Positions 52,007 to 60,304 of a DNA stretch of 64,000 bases are shown in pieces. The DNA comes from a virus. Below the pieces are notes generated by a model that was given only the letters and a program-made list of their open reading frames with translations, was not told the origin of the DNA and did no database searches. The stretch spans positions 148,021-212,020 of the IMG/VR virus record IMGVR_UViG_3300020608_000013, one strand, 5' to 3'. Within the stretch, counting starts at the first letter, position 1. Every line of letters starts with the position of its first letter. A program made the position numbers and the translations under genes.

Positions 52007-52918
52007 CTAACGTTCTAGGTATAGTGTGATACTACGATCGCGACAATATTCTTCGATACGTATCATGACACTACCGTCGGTTTTTTGTGCTTCACTACTG
52101 AGCGCAATATACTTAGTAATCTTAAGTCTCGATAAAGACTCAATGTCTTTAGGTAATTCATACATTACCAACCCAGCTACCTCTAAACCCGCTAAACTTG
52201 CCAGCTTAAAGGTTGATGGTAATGTATTGAAAATTACTTGCACAATACTCTTAGATTTTACAAGACATTCTACGTTCATATAGTCTACTTGATTACTAAA
52301 GTAGATACTTTGCAGAAACGGTAGCTTCTCAATACCTTTAAAATCTAGTACTTTATGTGATCTACATACTGTTTCAAGGAAACGGTTTGTCACACACTCA
52401 CTGGTTAAGGTGTGGGCTACGTTACCTACATTCTTACCAGGACTACGCGTGAATTGATAATCGACATTCTTATCACTCACCATTTCTTCGTCTTCTATGA
52501 TAACAGTAACACCTTTAGCGTGTAGCTCATTTAGTATTGATGGCTCAATACCGCTCGACATTCTGCCTACATAGACACACTCTAGACCTTTGATCTCCGT
52601 CAGCACCTCATCGTCAATGACATTGCACTCGCAGAAGCAAATCGTAGTCACCTCCACACCCTTTAGGAACTCGATTGAGAAATCTTTGTCTAGGGTTCGT
52701 AGTATATCGATTGTTAGTAAGTTGATATAGGATAAACCTTCAGGGGCGCGTCTACCTTTTGGTTTTGTAAGATGTATATCTACATCATAAATACGACCTG
52801 TTAGCGGAAGGCCATCTGTATCAAAATAAGCAGGGGATGTGTAATCACCCTCTACTTTTAGTAACATGGGTACCTTGGTAAACCAGGGGCTTGTTAAATA
52901 CTCAATATTTAATTCCAT
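52007..52918 (-). CDS. LRR-like family protein, 303 aa
   Basis: VTTICFCECNVIDDEVLTEI, LECVYVGRMSSG, LHAKGVTVIIEDE (about 138), FLQSIYFSNQVDYMNVECL, TFKLASLAGLEVAGLVMYEL. Close in plan to 51012 (same order and a similar final 'LAGLEVAGL' unit), so a neighbouring pair. AAGGAG. Confidence 0.65.
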   Translation of the reverse strand: MELNIEYLTSPWFTKVPMLLKVEGDYTSPAYFDTDGLPLTGRIYDVDIHLTKPKGRRAPEGLSYINLLTIDILRTLDKDFSIEFLKGVEVTTICFCECNVIDDEVLTEIKGLECVYVGRMSSGIEPSILNELHAKGVTVIIEDEEMVSDKNVDYQFTRSPGKNVGNVAHTLTSECVTNRFLETVCRSHKVLDFKGIEKLPFLQSIYFSNQVDYMNVECLVKSKSIVQVIFNTLPSTFKLASLAGLEVAGLVMYELPKDIESLSRLKITKYIALSSEAQKTDGSVMIRIEEYCRDRSITLYLER

Positions 52919-52931
52919 ATTTTACTCCTTT

Positions 52932-53789
52932 TTACGCTCGTAATAATTTCTGATCTTTAACGACCAGTTCTGTCAAATTGTGTATTTTCCCAATATCGGG
53001 AAAACCGACAACATACCCACCATAAACATGCAGACGCTGAATACTGAAACCTTCCAACAAACTGAGGTCTAATGTTGTTTTCAAATCGATTAAATGTAAC
53101 TCACCGATAGTTATCAACTCTAGCGCTAGTAATTCCTTGCGCTTATAGAGGCTACAATTTTTAATCGTTAAGGACTGAATGTGTTCTTCATTCATTAACT
53201 TTACCAGCGATAAATGGTCTACATCTTTAACAATATAGCTACCATCTTTTACCTTATTCGCATTATCAATATAGTGCGGCTTAACATGCCTATCGCAACG
53301 AATTGTTTCGTGAAATATATCGGGTAGGTCTTTGTAATGTACCTGATGCATTGGGCTATATTGATCGAGATCACTCATAGCGCAAGGGACGATAGATACG
53401 TTTTTACGTATCAAACTATCGTAGCAGTCTCGTTTAACATCACGACCATCCTTTTCAAGTACACAACCTTTCAATAAAATAGCTTCACTGATATTAAGGT
53501 GTGCGAACCTACTGGTTGGTACAATAGTGGTGTCAGATATATCCAGTATACCGATCTTAATGCCCGTGAATGGGCAATCATCAAGGACTAACTGAGTTGC
53601 TATTTTCATACGATCTACAATAGCTGGTCTCCCGTCACCGAAATCGATATATGCTAAATCTACCGTAAAGCAAGGCATCTCTATACCTGCACCACTAAAA
53701 CTTTCCAGCGGTCGACGATCTCTCAAATACGTCATTAATTGCATTAAGGTCGCAGTGTTTAAGTTGTAAGTTACTTTTACTAAATCCAT
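52932..53789 (-). CDS. LRR-like family protein, 285 aa
   Basis: TQLVLDDCPFTGIKIGILDI, FAHLNISEAILLKGCVLEKD, IRKNVSIVPCAMS (mid end strand variant), IQSLTIKNCSLYKRKELLAL, IGELHLIDLKTTLDLSLLEG, IQRLHVYGGYVVGFP. Has His/Tyr-rich centre (MHQVHYKDLPDIFHE). AGGAG before ATG. Confidence 0.65.
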   Translation of the reverse strand: MDLVKVTYNLNTATLMQLMTYLRDRRPLESFSGAGIEMPCFTVDLAYIDFGDGRPAIVDRMKIATQLVLDDCPFTGIKIGILDISDTTIVPTSRFAHLNISEAILLKGCVLEKDGRDVKRDCYDSLIRKNVSIVPCAMSDLDQYSPMHQVHYKDLPDIFHETIRCDRHVKPHYIDNANKVKDGSYIVKDVDHLSLVKLMNEEHIQSLTIKNCSLYKRKELLALELITIGELHLIDLKTTLDLSLLEGFSIQRLHVYGGYVVGFPDIGKIHNLTELVVKDQKLLRA

Positions 53790-53807
53790 GACTATCTCCT
53801 ATATGAG

Positions 53808-54173
53808 TCATTTATTAGAATTGTTGAACACTAGTAAGCGCTCGATATTAAAAAAACGATGTAACGATTCACCGTTTATAAATTCACAATTATCGAACAC
53901 AATATCCTTAGCGATACCTGTAGGTAACTGTGAAACATCCACCGTACATCGATAAAACCGTAGTTGGCGAATCGCGCACTTCTTTAAATGATGAAACTCT
54001 TCATAGTTCGGAAGCGTGTGCTTAAACACTAGCGTGCGGCTAGCTGCCGTTACCTCAACCCCTTCTAGTGTCATGCCGACACTATTATAGAAGATTAAGA
54101 ATTGAATTTTCTCATAACTTCTTTCCCTCCACGACACGTACTCATTAGTTTTAAACGTTAGAACCTTCCCCAT
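53808..54173 (-). CDS. Short LRR-like protein, 121 aa
   Basis: Half-size member: units IQFLIFYNSVGMTLEGVEV, SRTLVFKHTLPNYEEFHH, IRQLRFYRCTVDVSQLP, KDIVFDNCEFINGESLHRFF, IERLLVFNN. No second half. Coupled to the 392-aa gene by TAATG overlap with AAGGAGG, so the two may form one functional unit split across two frames. Confidence 0.65.
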   Translation of the reverse strand: MGKVLTFKTNEYVSWRERSYEKIQFLIFYNSVGMTLEGVEVTAASRTLVFKHTLPNYEEFHHLKKCAIRQLRFYRCTVDVSQLPTGIAKDIVFDNCEFINGESLHRFFNIERLLVFNNSNK

Positions 54174-55351
54174 TACTTATCCTCCTTTTCCACAGTTACA
54201 ATCGTAGGTACATTTTTCACGTTGATAGCAACCACTCCACCAACTTTTAAAGTGTGGGTGTTACCAGAACCTCTAAACGTAACGTTGTTTAACATTAACA
54301 CGCGTTTCTCCAAACTTTTAGAAAGTAGCGTTTCAATAGGCACTTCAACGTTAGAATAGAGTAAATACGACATACCGTTATTAGTAGTTCCTTCGACACC
54401 CATAATAGAACTATACTCGTCTACACCCTCAAGTCCGTAAAGGGCAACAATGAAACAGAATTGCATCCAACTATCATGGGTTTCTACGTTGTTTAGGACG
54501 ATCTCACTGAACTTTCTCTTCTTCAGCACCTCCCTTATAGAAAAGGGTGCTAGTACACATCGATTCAATGTCAAGCTTGCTACATTACACCAGTTTTCAA
54601 GGACTATAGGTTCAAGAATGTCTTCCAGAGTAACTTCCACATTATCGAGATTATGGGTGTTAAATAATTGCTGTGCGTTCTTAATAGTAACTCGCTCTAC
54701 TTCAGGGAAGTATGTTAACCCGTACATACAGATTATTTTGCTAAAATCCACCGTTACGTCTTTAGGTGGGATACCATTATAATCTAAAGTCTTCACAAGG
54801 TGAGAGGCTATTGAACTAACACCCTCTCTAAGTTTTGATTTGTAGGCGTAATATTCACCAAATCTAGTTCCCGTTGTGAGGACATCCTCTCCGCTCAAAT
54901 AGTCGTTGTATTGTATGAGGTAGGTGTAGTGGTCGCTTTCTAACGACTCCATAGGTGAGAACGGGAAGCGCGGTTTCTTCCGAATAAAGTCGTTAACACT
55001 ACCGTAATAGATAGTAACAGGAGGTCTCTCTACATTTAGTAATTTACGGACATCTGTTAACTCCACCATCTTACTTGTAATGAACACTTTCTTGACGTTA
55101 TTGAACGTCAAGAATTGTAAGTTTGTGACTTCGGTGTCATAGAAATCAACCACATCTATATCGACACTAGGGCTAATTTGACTTACATCAAACGGCTTTT
55201 CCAACCCTCTCATGAGAAGGTACTTAATTTTCACTCCCTTTCCTTTATCAAGACGACTGTTGACTAAAGAACCTCGTTTGAAAGCTACTACATCGTATGT
55301 AGTATTGTCTTTAATTTCGTCGATTACTTGGACAGGTCTATTCTCTTTCAT
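54173..55351 (-). CDS. Longest LRR-like protein, 392 aa
   Basis: IKYLLMRGLEKPFDVSQISP, VDVVDFYDTEVTNLQFL, VKKVFITSKMVE, then a middle region without repeats (about 120-200), VERVTIKNAQQLFNTHNLDN, ASLTLNRCVLAPFSIREVLK, FSEIVLNNVETHDSW, and RVLMLNNVTFRGSGNTHT. About one third longer than the family norm. Starts after AGGAG three bases behind the previous stop. Confidence 0.65.
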   Translation of the reverse strand: MKENRPVQVIDEIKDNTTYDVVAFKRGSLVNSRLDKGKGVKIKYLLMRGLEKPFDVSQISPSVDIDVVDFYDTEVTNLQFLTFNNVKKVFITSKMVELTDVRKLLNVERPPVTIYYGSVNDFIRKKPRFPFSPMESLESDHYTYLIQYNDYLSGEDVLTTGTRFGEYYAYKSKLREGVSSIASHLVKTLDYNGIPPKDVTVDFSKIICMYGLTYFPEVERVTIKNAQQLFNTHNLDNVEVTLEDILEPIVLENWCNVASLTLNRCVLAPFSIREVLKKRKFSEIVLNNVETHDSWMQFCFIVALYGLEGVDEYSSIMGVEGTTNNGMSYLLYSNVEVPIETLLSKSLEKRVLMLNNVTFRGSGNTHTLKVGGVVAINVKNVPTIVTVEKEDK

Positions 55352-55354
55352 TTC

Positions 55355-56260
55355 CTACACTCCTGTATATAAATCACTGCTTGTTAAATTTGGTTCATAA
55401 TAATCTACACTCCATCTTAACTCATTCTCAAGACCTGAGTTATTAGTATCGCGGTTAACGATACTATCAAGATAGTCTGCCAAATCATCAAAATTCTCAT
55501 CATCTCTAAAAATAATAACGCCTTGACCGTTAAGTCTATTTAAGAATTTTCGATGTTTGTTAAAATACGACAACTCCACATCGACTTGATGTAGATGGGG
55601 TAGTGTGAGTAACGCTTCCTCGCTTTTTAATGACGCGTTGCTTAAATAAAGGTATTCGACACTTGGTCCTATATACGAACAATCAAACGGCGCTGGATTA
55701 TCGCAAATTGCGAGCATTTGTAGATTAGGAAGCCTACTAATAAAACTAACCTCAGTCATATCAGTTTCCCATAACCATAGGGTCGAAATAGCTTCTAATA
55801 TAATGTGATCATTATCAATGCCATATAGCGAATGGGCAAAAACCGATTCTTCTAACCAGAAATCTTCGTTACTCAACGCGTCTATCACGCTACCGCGTAG
55901 CGCCTTTGGGTACTTAAACACATACTGAGCGATACCAATAACATCACAGTGTGTTCTTATAGTATCAGGCACTTCCCCATCTTTATGAACAATTAGGCGT
56001 TTTAAATCTGGGGCGACCTTTGGTAGTGCGTCTATATTACGCCAAGTGGCGTTACTTATATTCAATACCCGCACACCCGTCAAGTCAAGTTTTTCTAAAT
56101 CGATGAAATTCTCATAACACACTGTTAGTATGCTAACAGTGTCTATGCCAACAGCGTCAATCCAACCGATGTCGTCATTATCCTCAATAATAAATTCAAC
56201 ATTATTTTTACGGGCTTTGTTTTTCAAAAAACGAGCATTAACTCTATCTACTTTGTACAT
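55355..56260 (-). CDS. LRR-like family protein, 301 aa
   Basis: VSILTVCYENFIDLEKLDLT, VRVLNISNATWRNIDALPKV, LKRLIVHKDGE, LEAISTLWLWETDMTEVSFI, NLQMLAICDNPAPFDCSYIG, VEYLYLSNASLKSEEALLTL, LNGQGVIIFRDDE (about 259). The textbook-like second half is the best single argument for an LRR fold. Weak ribosome site; promoter copy 10 is 51 bases upstream. Confidence 0.7.
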   Translation of the reverse strand: MYKVDRVNARFLKNKARKNNVEFIIEDNDDIGWIDAVGIDTVSILTVCYENFIDLEKLDLTGVRVLNISNATWRNIDALPKVAPDLKRLIVHKDGEVPDTIRTHCDVIGIAQYVFKYPKALRGSVIDALSNEDFWLEESVFAHSLYGIDNDHIILEAISTLWLWETDMTEVSFISRLPNLQMLAICDNPAPFDCSYIGPSVEYLYLSNASLKSEEALLTLPHLHQVDVELSYFNKHRKFLNRLNGQGVIIFRDDENFDDLADYLDSIVNRDTNNSGLENELRWSVDYYEPNLTSSDLYTGV

Positions 56261-56310
56261 TATATCAGTCTTTTTTTTTAAGTAAAGTTGAGTCGTTTTT
56301 GACTCAACTT

Positions 56311-56319
56311 TATAATATA
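56311..56319 (-). promoter_or_regulatory. Phage promoter motif with leader stem-loop, copy 10
   Basis: AACATATATTATAAAGTTGAG, 51 bases before ATG 56260. A 12-bp stem (56283-56294 with 56301-56312) overlaps the core edge, so the hairpin is at the RNA 5' end. Confidence 0.75.
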
Positions 56320-56333
56320 TGTTTATATTTTTT

Positions 56334-56441
56334 TTATCTGTTAACTAAAATAACAGGTTGTGGTGTTGGTTCTTCCTTAACATCTGTACAACAAGATGTT
56401 AGGGGGACGAGCATTATTAAAAATAAAATAAATCTAAACAT
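56334..56441 (-). CDS. Small lipoprotein, 35 aa (candidate outer spanin-like)
   Basis: ATG 56441 to TAA 56334. N-terminal Arg3, hydrophobic 4-14, lipobox LTSC ending at Cys17 (followed by another Cys), then a short Pro-containing mature part (EEPTPQPVILV). A tiny proline-bearing lipoprotein is the form of Rz1-type outer spanins, but no inner spanin partner or lysis gene is next to it, so another envelope role is equally possible. It lies inside the LRR-like array. Confidence 0.6.
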   Translation of the reverse strand: MFRFILFLIMLVPLTSCCTDVKEEPTPQPVILVNR

Positions 56442-56455
56442 AATTAAATCCCATT

Positions 56456-57283
56456 TTAAACTACCTTGATTTCAACATTTTGATCCATTAATTGTTTTAC
56501 TAGAGTGTTCTGATTTTCTAGTAAACTATAATTAACCCTTAATACTTTAAGTTTAGGTAAATTCTCTATTTTTGATAGATTAATCACATTAACATTAATA
56601 AGTATCAAATGTTTTATACTCCGAGGAATGAATTTTAAATCGATTACTCCTATATTGTTTTCAATATGTAGTGCTTCCAGATTGTTAAATCTACAAACCT
56701 CTAGCATATCTAAAGTATGGGGTTTAACAACCACCAATTTTACAACATCTTGTTTTATCAATCTAGTGAAATGAAAATCAGGCGCAATTTGTTGCTTATA
56801 GAAATAGATGCTTTCATCGCCACACTTTGTCTTCTTCACGGTATCGAAGATGTGTAAGACACCTGTTCCATAGAACGTCTCAAGCTGGGTTTGGTGGTTG
56901 TTAAAATAAATATCACCATTAACCCGTTCCTCAGTCCCTAAAGGGGAGGCATCTCGTATATTATGTACGCGGATTCCTAAAAGTTCGTCACGTTCTTTAA
57001 TCAACCCTGAACGTAATGTTAAATTAGTGTAGATGCTCCGCAGTTTTGGGAATTTGTCGCGCAACACTGGTATGTCTGTCGGTCGTGTATCGTTTAAATA
57101 CAACACCTCTAACGCTGCCGAAGATGATAGCATTTTTAGACACACTACTCTATTTGTTGAACGTATTGAGAGAAACCGTATTGTACTAAGATCGAGCCAT
57201 TCGACATCGTACTGGCCCTTTATAGTGATCGCTATCCCTGTCATCTCGTTAAAGTACTCTTTACGTGAATATAAATCAAACAT
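56456..57283 (-). CDS. LRR-like family protein, 275 aa
   Basis: IRFLSIRSTNRVVCLKMLSS, LEVLYLNDTRPTDIPVL, LRSIYTNL, LLGIRVHNIRDA (mid end strand), FYGTGVLHIFD (about 140), LEALHIENNIGVIDLKFIPR, IKHLILINVNVINLSKIENL, LKVLRVNYSLLENQ and a last strand VEIKVV. Carries the hydrophobic strand before the module but not CLNxGYE. AAGGG before ATG. Confidence 0.7.
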   Translation of the reverse strand: MFDLYSRKEYFNEMTGIAITIKGQYDVEWLDLSTIRFLSIRSTNRVVCLKMLSSSAALEVLYLNDTRPTDIPVLRDKFPKLRSIYTNLTLRSGLIKERDELLGIRVHNIRDASPLGTEERVNGDIYFNNHQTQLETFYGTGVLHIFDTVKKTKCGDESIYFYKQQIAPDFHFTRLIKQDVVKLVVVKPHTLDMLEVCRFNNLEALHIENNIGVIDLKFIPRSIKHLILINVNVINLSKIENLPKLKVLRVNYSLLENQNTLVKQLMDQNVEIKVV

Positions 57284-57316
57284 TTTCTACATACCCTTTT
57301 AAATAAAAAATAAACA

Positions 57317-57347
57317 GTACTTATGAGCCACGATAGCTCATAAGTAT
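57317..57347 (-). terminator. Terminator hairpin
   Basis: 12-bp stem (one G-T) with a 7-base loop; A/T tract 57301-57314 supplies leftward T residues. Behind the stop at 57372. Confidence 0.75.
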
Positions 57348-57371
57348 ACACTCTTCTTACACCATTACGTT

Positions 57372-57806
57372 TTAACGCCAACGTTCCCCACTACTGTCGA
57401 AGACATCAATGTCCCGACTATGTAGTTTATCAAATAAAGCGTAATGTTGCTCTAATGCTTTATTTGGCACTTGGACACTTTTTAAGCTTTTCATCGCTTT
57501 AAGCGCCGAGTAGTTTTTAACTACACCAACATCATCTTTAATAATAACTACTTCACAGTTTGGCGGTAGCCCATTTAAGCACTCGAAGACAGGTGAATTG
57601 CTTATATAGATATAAGCAACCTTAGTAAAGTTTAGCAATGTTTTATGTGCGGTGAAGCGCGAAACATTATGGATGGTTAAGCCGTAAAGAAGGTCTATAA
57701 GCTTGTTAAGTCCCTCTGTATTACAGGTAGAGGGTGTGGTACTTAAACTTTCTCCTCTAAGCGTTAAGTACCCTCTCGTGCATAGTTCACCATAGTTATA
57801 ACTCAT
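57372..57806 (-). CDS. N-terminally short LRR-like protein, 144 aa
   Basis: Corresponds to the second half of the family only: it opens with LCTRGYLTLRGESL (like LYGEGTMVFKNY), then the terminal units VAYIYISNSPVFECLNGLPP, CEVVIIKDDVGVV, LKSVQVPN, and LHSRDIDVFD. Coupled to the helical gene at 57803 by ATGA overlap, a second case of the two families sharing a transcript. A truncated paralogue that remains open. Confidence 0.65.
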   Translation of the reverse strand: MSYNYGELCTRGYLTLRGESLSTTPSTCNTEGLNKLIDLLYGLTIHNVSRFTAHKTLLNFTKVAYIYISNSPVFECLNGLPPNCEVVIIKDDVGVVKNYSALKAMKSLKSVQVPNKALEQHYALFDKLHSRDIDVFDSSGERWR

Positions 57807-58441
57807 ACACTACCCCCAAACTCCATACCGCTTTCGGACACAAGTTTAATAAGCACAATTTGCTCTTTCATAAACTCTGTACCAATGACCTCCATTTCAT
57901 GCGGCGATGTCCCTCGGAGGTAGTGGTCTACGAAGCGCTTATTGCAAGCCATTATACTTTCTGATGGTGGACTACTAAGTAAATGTTTTGTAATAAGTCG
58001 GTGGGTAATAGTATACCCAGCCATATGTCTCAGCAAGTCTCGTATACTGGCTAGGTGCGTAGTCTCTAGGTTGTTCGCTACATGTTTAGCAATTTCACCC
58101 AAGTAGAACCTTGTAGCCATATCTTTGAAATGACTTGGTTCGTATTCCACAACAGAGAACCCATTAACAAATCTCTCTAGTTTATATGCCAACATAGGAT
58201 CAGTGGGGAGGTATTCTAATTTCTCCTCAAGCGGAATACGATTTTTGTTAGATATTACGACACCCTTACTTTTCAGTAGGTGTTTCGCTTTAGCGGTATC
58301 GTAAAGAACCATTAAGTCTACAAAACGCTCACGAGAGCTTTGTAGCATGTGTGCTCCCTGATAAATGTGCATCAAACGAACACATTCTTTTGTGTAAACT
58401 AACGAAGTATCGGTATCGAATAACATGTCTTTAATACTCAT
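57803..58441 (-). CDS. Helical-family protein, 212 aa
   Basis: Resembles the 11-31 kb helical proteins: two motif instances, SPPSESIMACNKRFVDHYLR (about 158) and GTSPHEMEVIGTEFMKEQIV (about 178), separated by 20 residues. Coupled on both sides by ATGA overlaps. Function unknown. Confidence 0.65.
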   Translation of the reverse strand: MSIKDMLFDTDTSLVYTKECVRLMHIYQGAHMLQSSRERFVDLMVLYDTAKAKHLLKSKGVVISNKNRIPLEEKLEYLPTDPMLAYKLERFVNGFSVVEYEPSHFKDMATRFYLGEIAKHVANNLETTHLASIRDLLRHMAGYTITHRLITKHLLSSPPSESIMACNKRFVDHYLRGTSPHEMEVIGTEFMKEQIVLIKLVSESGMEFGGSV

Positions 58442-58635
58442 ACTACATCACCCATAACGAAAACTTTATCAAAAATGTGATTTACTCGATCCCAAACGAG
58501 CGGTTTTAGGGGTCTTTTGGGGTCAATTGTTAGAAACAACGTGTTACCCGTCTGTTTTAACAGTTTCGATTCTAGTACAGTTTCCACTGCGTCACTGCGT
58601 AAACGCCACTGCGATTTCTTATTTTTTAATACCAT
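58438..58635 (-). CDS. Small hypothetical protein, 65 aa
   Basis: ATG 58635 (MVLKNKKSQWRLR) after GGAGG; the frame is open to a TTG at 58647. Basic N-terminal half, then short beta strands (NTLFLTIDP, HIFDKVFVMGDVV). Function unknown. Confidence 0.65.
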   Translation of the reverse strand: MVLKNKKSQWRLRSDAVETVLESKLLKQTGNTLFLTIDPKRPLKPLVWDRVNHIFDKVFVMGDVV

Positions 58636-58637
58636 AA

Positions 58638-59144
58638 TTACCTCCAATTTAAAATAACTTCATCAATTAAAAGTTTGATTTTTAGATACGTTTGTTTTTG
58701 TTCAGTAAACAACTTATCATGGCGTTGATCTACAGACTTTACCTTTGCCATCAGGTTAGTCGCTTTGTTGAAGATAACACCTTCTTGTGCTCTTGCCGCT
58801 GGACAATTTTTGACTTCAATCAACTTCCTTAGTTTTTTAAGCTGGTTGATTAGATTGTCTACTTGTTTTGACACTTTTTTTAGAGTGTGAAAAACTTTCA
58901 CACGCTCGTCTACAATGCCATTGTAGCGATGGACTTCGCCCTCCAATGTGTCAAGACGATCTAGACGTTCTATCATACACTGACGCAGTTTGTCATTGAG
59001 TTGTAAACTCGCATCTGCGTTTACCGTACGTCGCCTTTCCAACAACTTGCGTATATTACGTGTGTAGTAATCCCTACGACGTATTGTCGTAGAGCGAAGT
59101 ATGTGTAGCGCATCCATTGCTTGTTCAAGTACTATACTTTCCAT
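58638..59144 (-). CDS. Coiled-coil protein, 168 aa
   Basis: ATG 59144 (MESIVLEQAMDALH) chosen; the longer frame to 59213 would start inside the LRR-like gene. Almost wholly charged helix, heptads in about 70-125 (VFHTLKKVSKQVDNLINQLK). General likeness to the two genes at 60305 and 60999. Confidence 0.65.
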   Translation of the reverse strand: MESIVLEQAMDALHILRSTTIRRRDYYTRNIRKLLERRRTVNADASLQLNDKLRQCMIERLDRLDTLEGEVHRYNGIVDERVKVFHTLKKVSKQVDNLINQLKKLRKLIEVKNCPAARAQEGVIFNKATNLMAKVKSVDQRHDKLFTEQKQTYLKIKLLIDEVILNWR

Positions 59145-59163
59145 TTTCCAATCCAAAGGTAAA

Positions 59164-60048
59164 TTACCGATACCATAAAAAATCACCACCGACACGTCTG
59201 GCAAAGACCTCAATACCCTTCGCTTTAAGGTCAGATAGCGTCTCTAAAAAAGTTCCATCCATAGTAGTCACATCATCGACAATGACCCTTTTCAGAACTT
59301 TACTGTATAACAACGCTTCATGGTTTATAACGGTCGCTGAAGTGATAACAAGTCGCGATACGTTTGTTATATATGGTCTGGATAAATCATACACCTTCGC
59401 ACCAAAACCAATCGTTGTAGAATGCAGCTTTAAATCATGTAAGTGTGATTCGTTCAACATCCTATCAACCCCTGTTAGAAATAAGTGTCGAAAATCATGT
59501 ATCTTCTTCACGTTTGTGAAGTCACAATAGCGACGTTTCGTGAACAACGCATCATATTTCAAATGTTTATCCGTGACATCGGCCAATACACTTGTTAACC
59601 GCCCTTGATCTAAAGACCACCCGCCATCAACCTTATCACGATCTTGTATATCGAGGATAAGTGGGTGGTCGCCTATCAATGGGTGTGTGTATTCTTCAAA
59701 GGGTTTTGACACTTTTACCCTGTTTTCAATACAATACTCTACTAGAGTATCTAGCTCGCTAATAGAGGTTATCCTGGGGTGTATTATAGACACTGCTTCT
59801 AATGAGGGGTTGTGGAGTAGTTCTACGCCCTTTTTTAGGTTGAAGCAGGGTGAATCCCTAATATAAAGATACCTTATCTTTTTACCTACCAGGAATGTAA
59901 GGTCGATCGGTGTATTGTTACCGATAAACCTTAATGTTTTGAATTTAATAGGCAGGTGATACAACTCTCTGGGAGTGTAGAATATCCCCTTATCAATCCT
60001 AGCTTCCGCAATATCCCAATCATGGGGTATTGAGTAATTTGTCATCAT
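59164..60048 (-). CDS. LRR-like family protein, 294 aa (right-most copy)
   Basis: FKTLRFIGNNTPIDLTFLVG, IRYLYIRDSPCFNLKKGVEL, LEAVSIIHPRITSISELDTL, VKKIHDFRHLFLTGVDRML, VSRLVITSATVINHEALLYS, LKRVIVDDVTTMDGTFLETL, and LKAKGIEVFARR at the end. Coupled (ATGA) to the 82-aa gene. It sits apart from the array, among coiled-coil genes. Confidence 0.65.
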   Translation of the reverse strand: MMTNYSIPHDWDIAEARIDKGIFYTPRELYHLPIKFKTLRFIGNNTPIDLTFLVGKKIRYLYIRDSPCFNLKKGVELLHNPSLEAVSIIHPRITSISELDTLVEYCIENRVKVSKPFEEYTHPLIGDHPLILDIQDRDKVDGGWSLDQGRLTSVLADVTDKHLKYDALFTKRRYCDFTNVKKIHDFRHLFLTGVDRMLNESHLHDLKLHSTTIGFGAKVYDLSRPYITNVSRLVITSATVINHEALLYSKVLKRVIVDDVTTMDGTFLETLSDLKAKGIEVFARRVGGDFLWYR

Positions 60049-60293
60049 AATCTATTACTCTCTGTCTCTTTTAAAAAACGGATAAAAATATTGACTAACG
60101 TATCATAGTCAACCCCTTCTTCCATAAGTTGCTCCATACCCAAAACGGGTTTAGTATAGCACGCCTCTAGTTGTATTAACACATCGTATAGGTCATACGA
60201 CCCTCGTGTAATACACTCGTGCGCTAGGCTCTTTAGTTTAGCACATCTATGGGGCACGCCAGGAATCGCGTAGTTTAATTTCACTTCTTCCAT
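60045..60293 (-). CDS. Small helical protein, 82 aa
   Basis: ATG 60293 (MEEVKLNYAIPG) with AGAGG five bases before; a GTG lies two codons earlier. Predicted helical from residue 15 on. Function unknown. Confidence 0.6.
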   Translation of the reverse strand: MEEVKLNYAIPGVPHRCAKLKSLAHECITRGSYDLYDVLIQLEACYTKPVLGMEQLMEEGVDYDTLVNIFIRFLKETESNRL

Positions 60294-60304
60294 TTTCACC
60301 TCTC

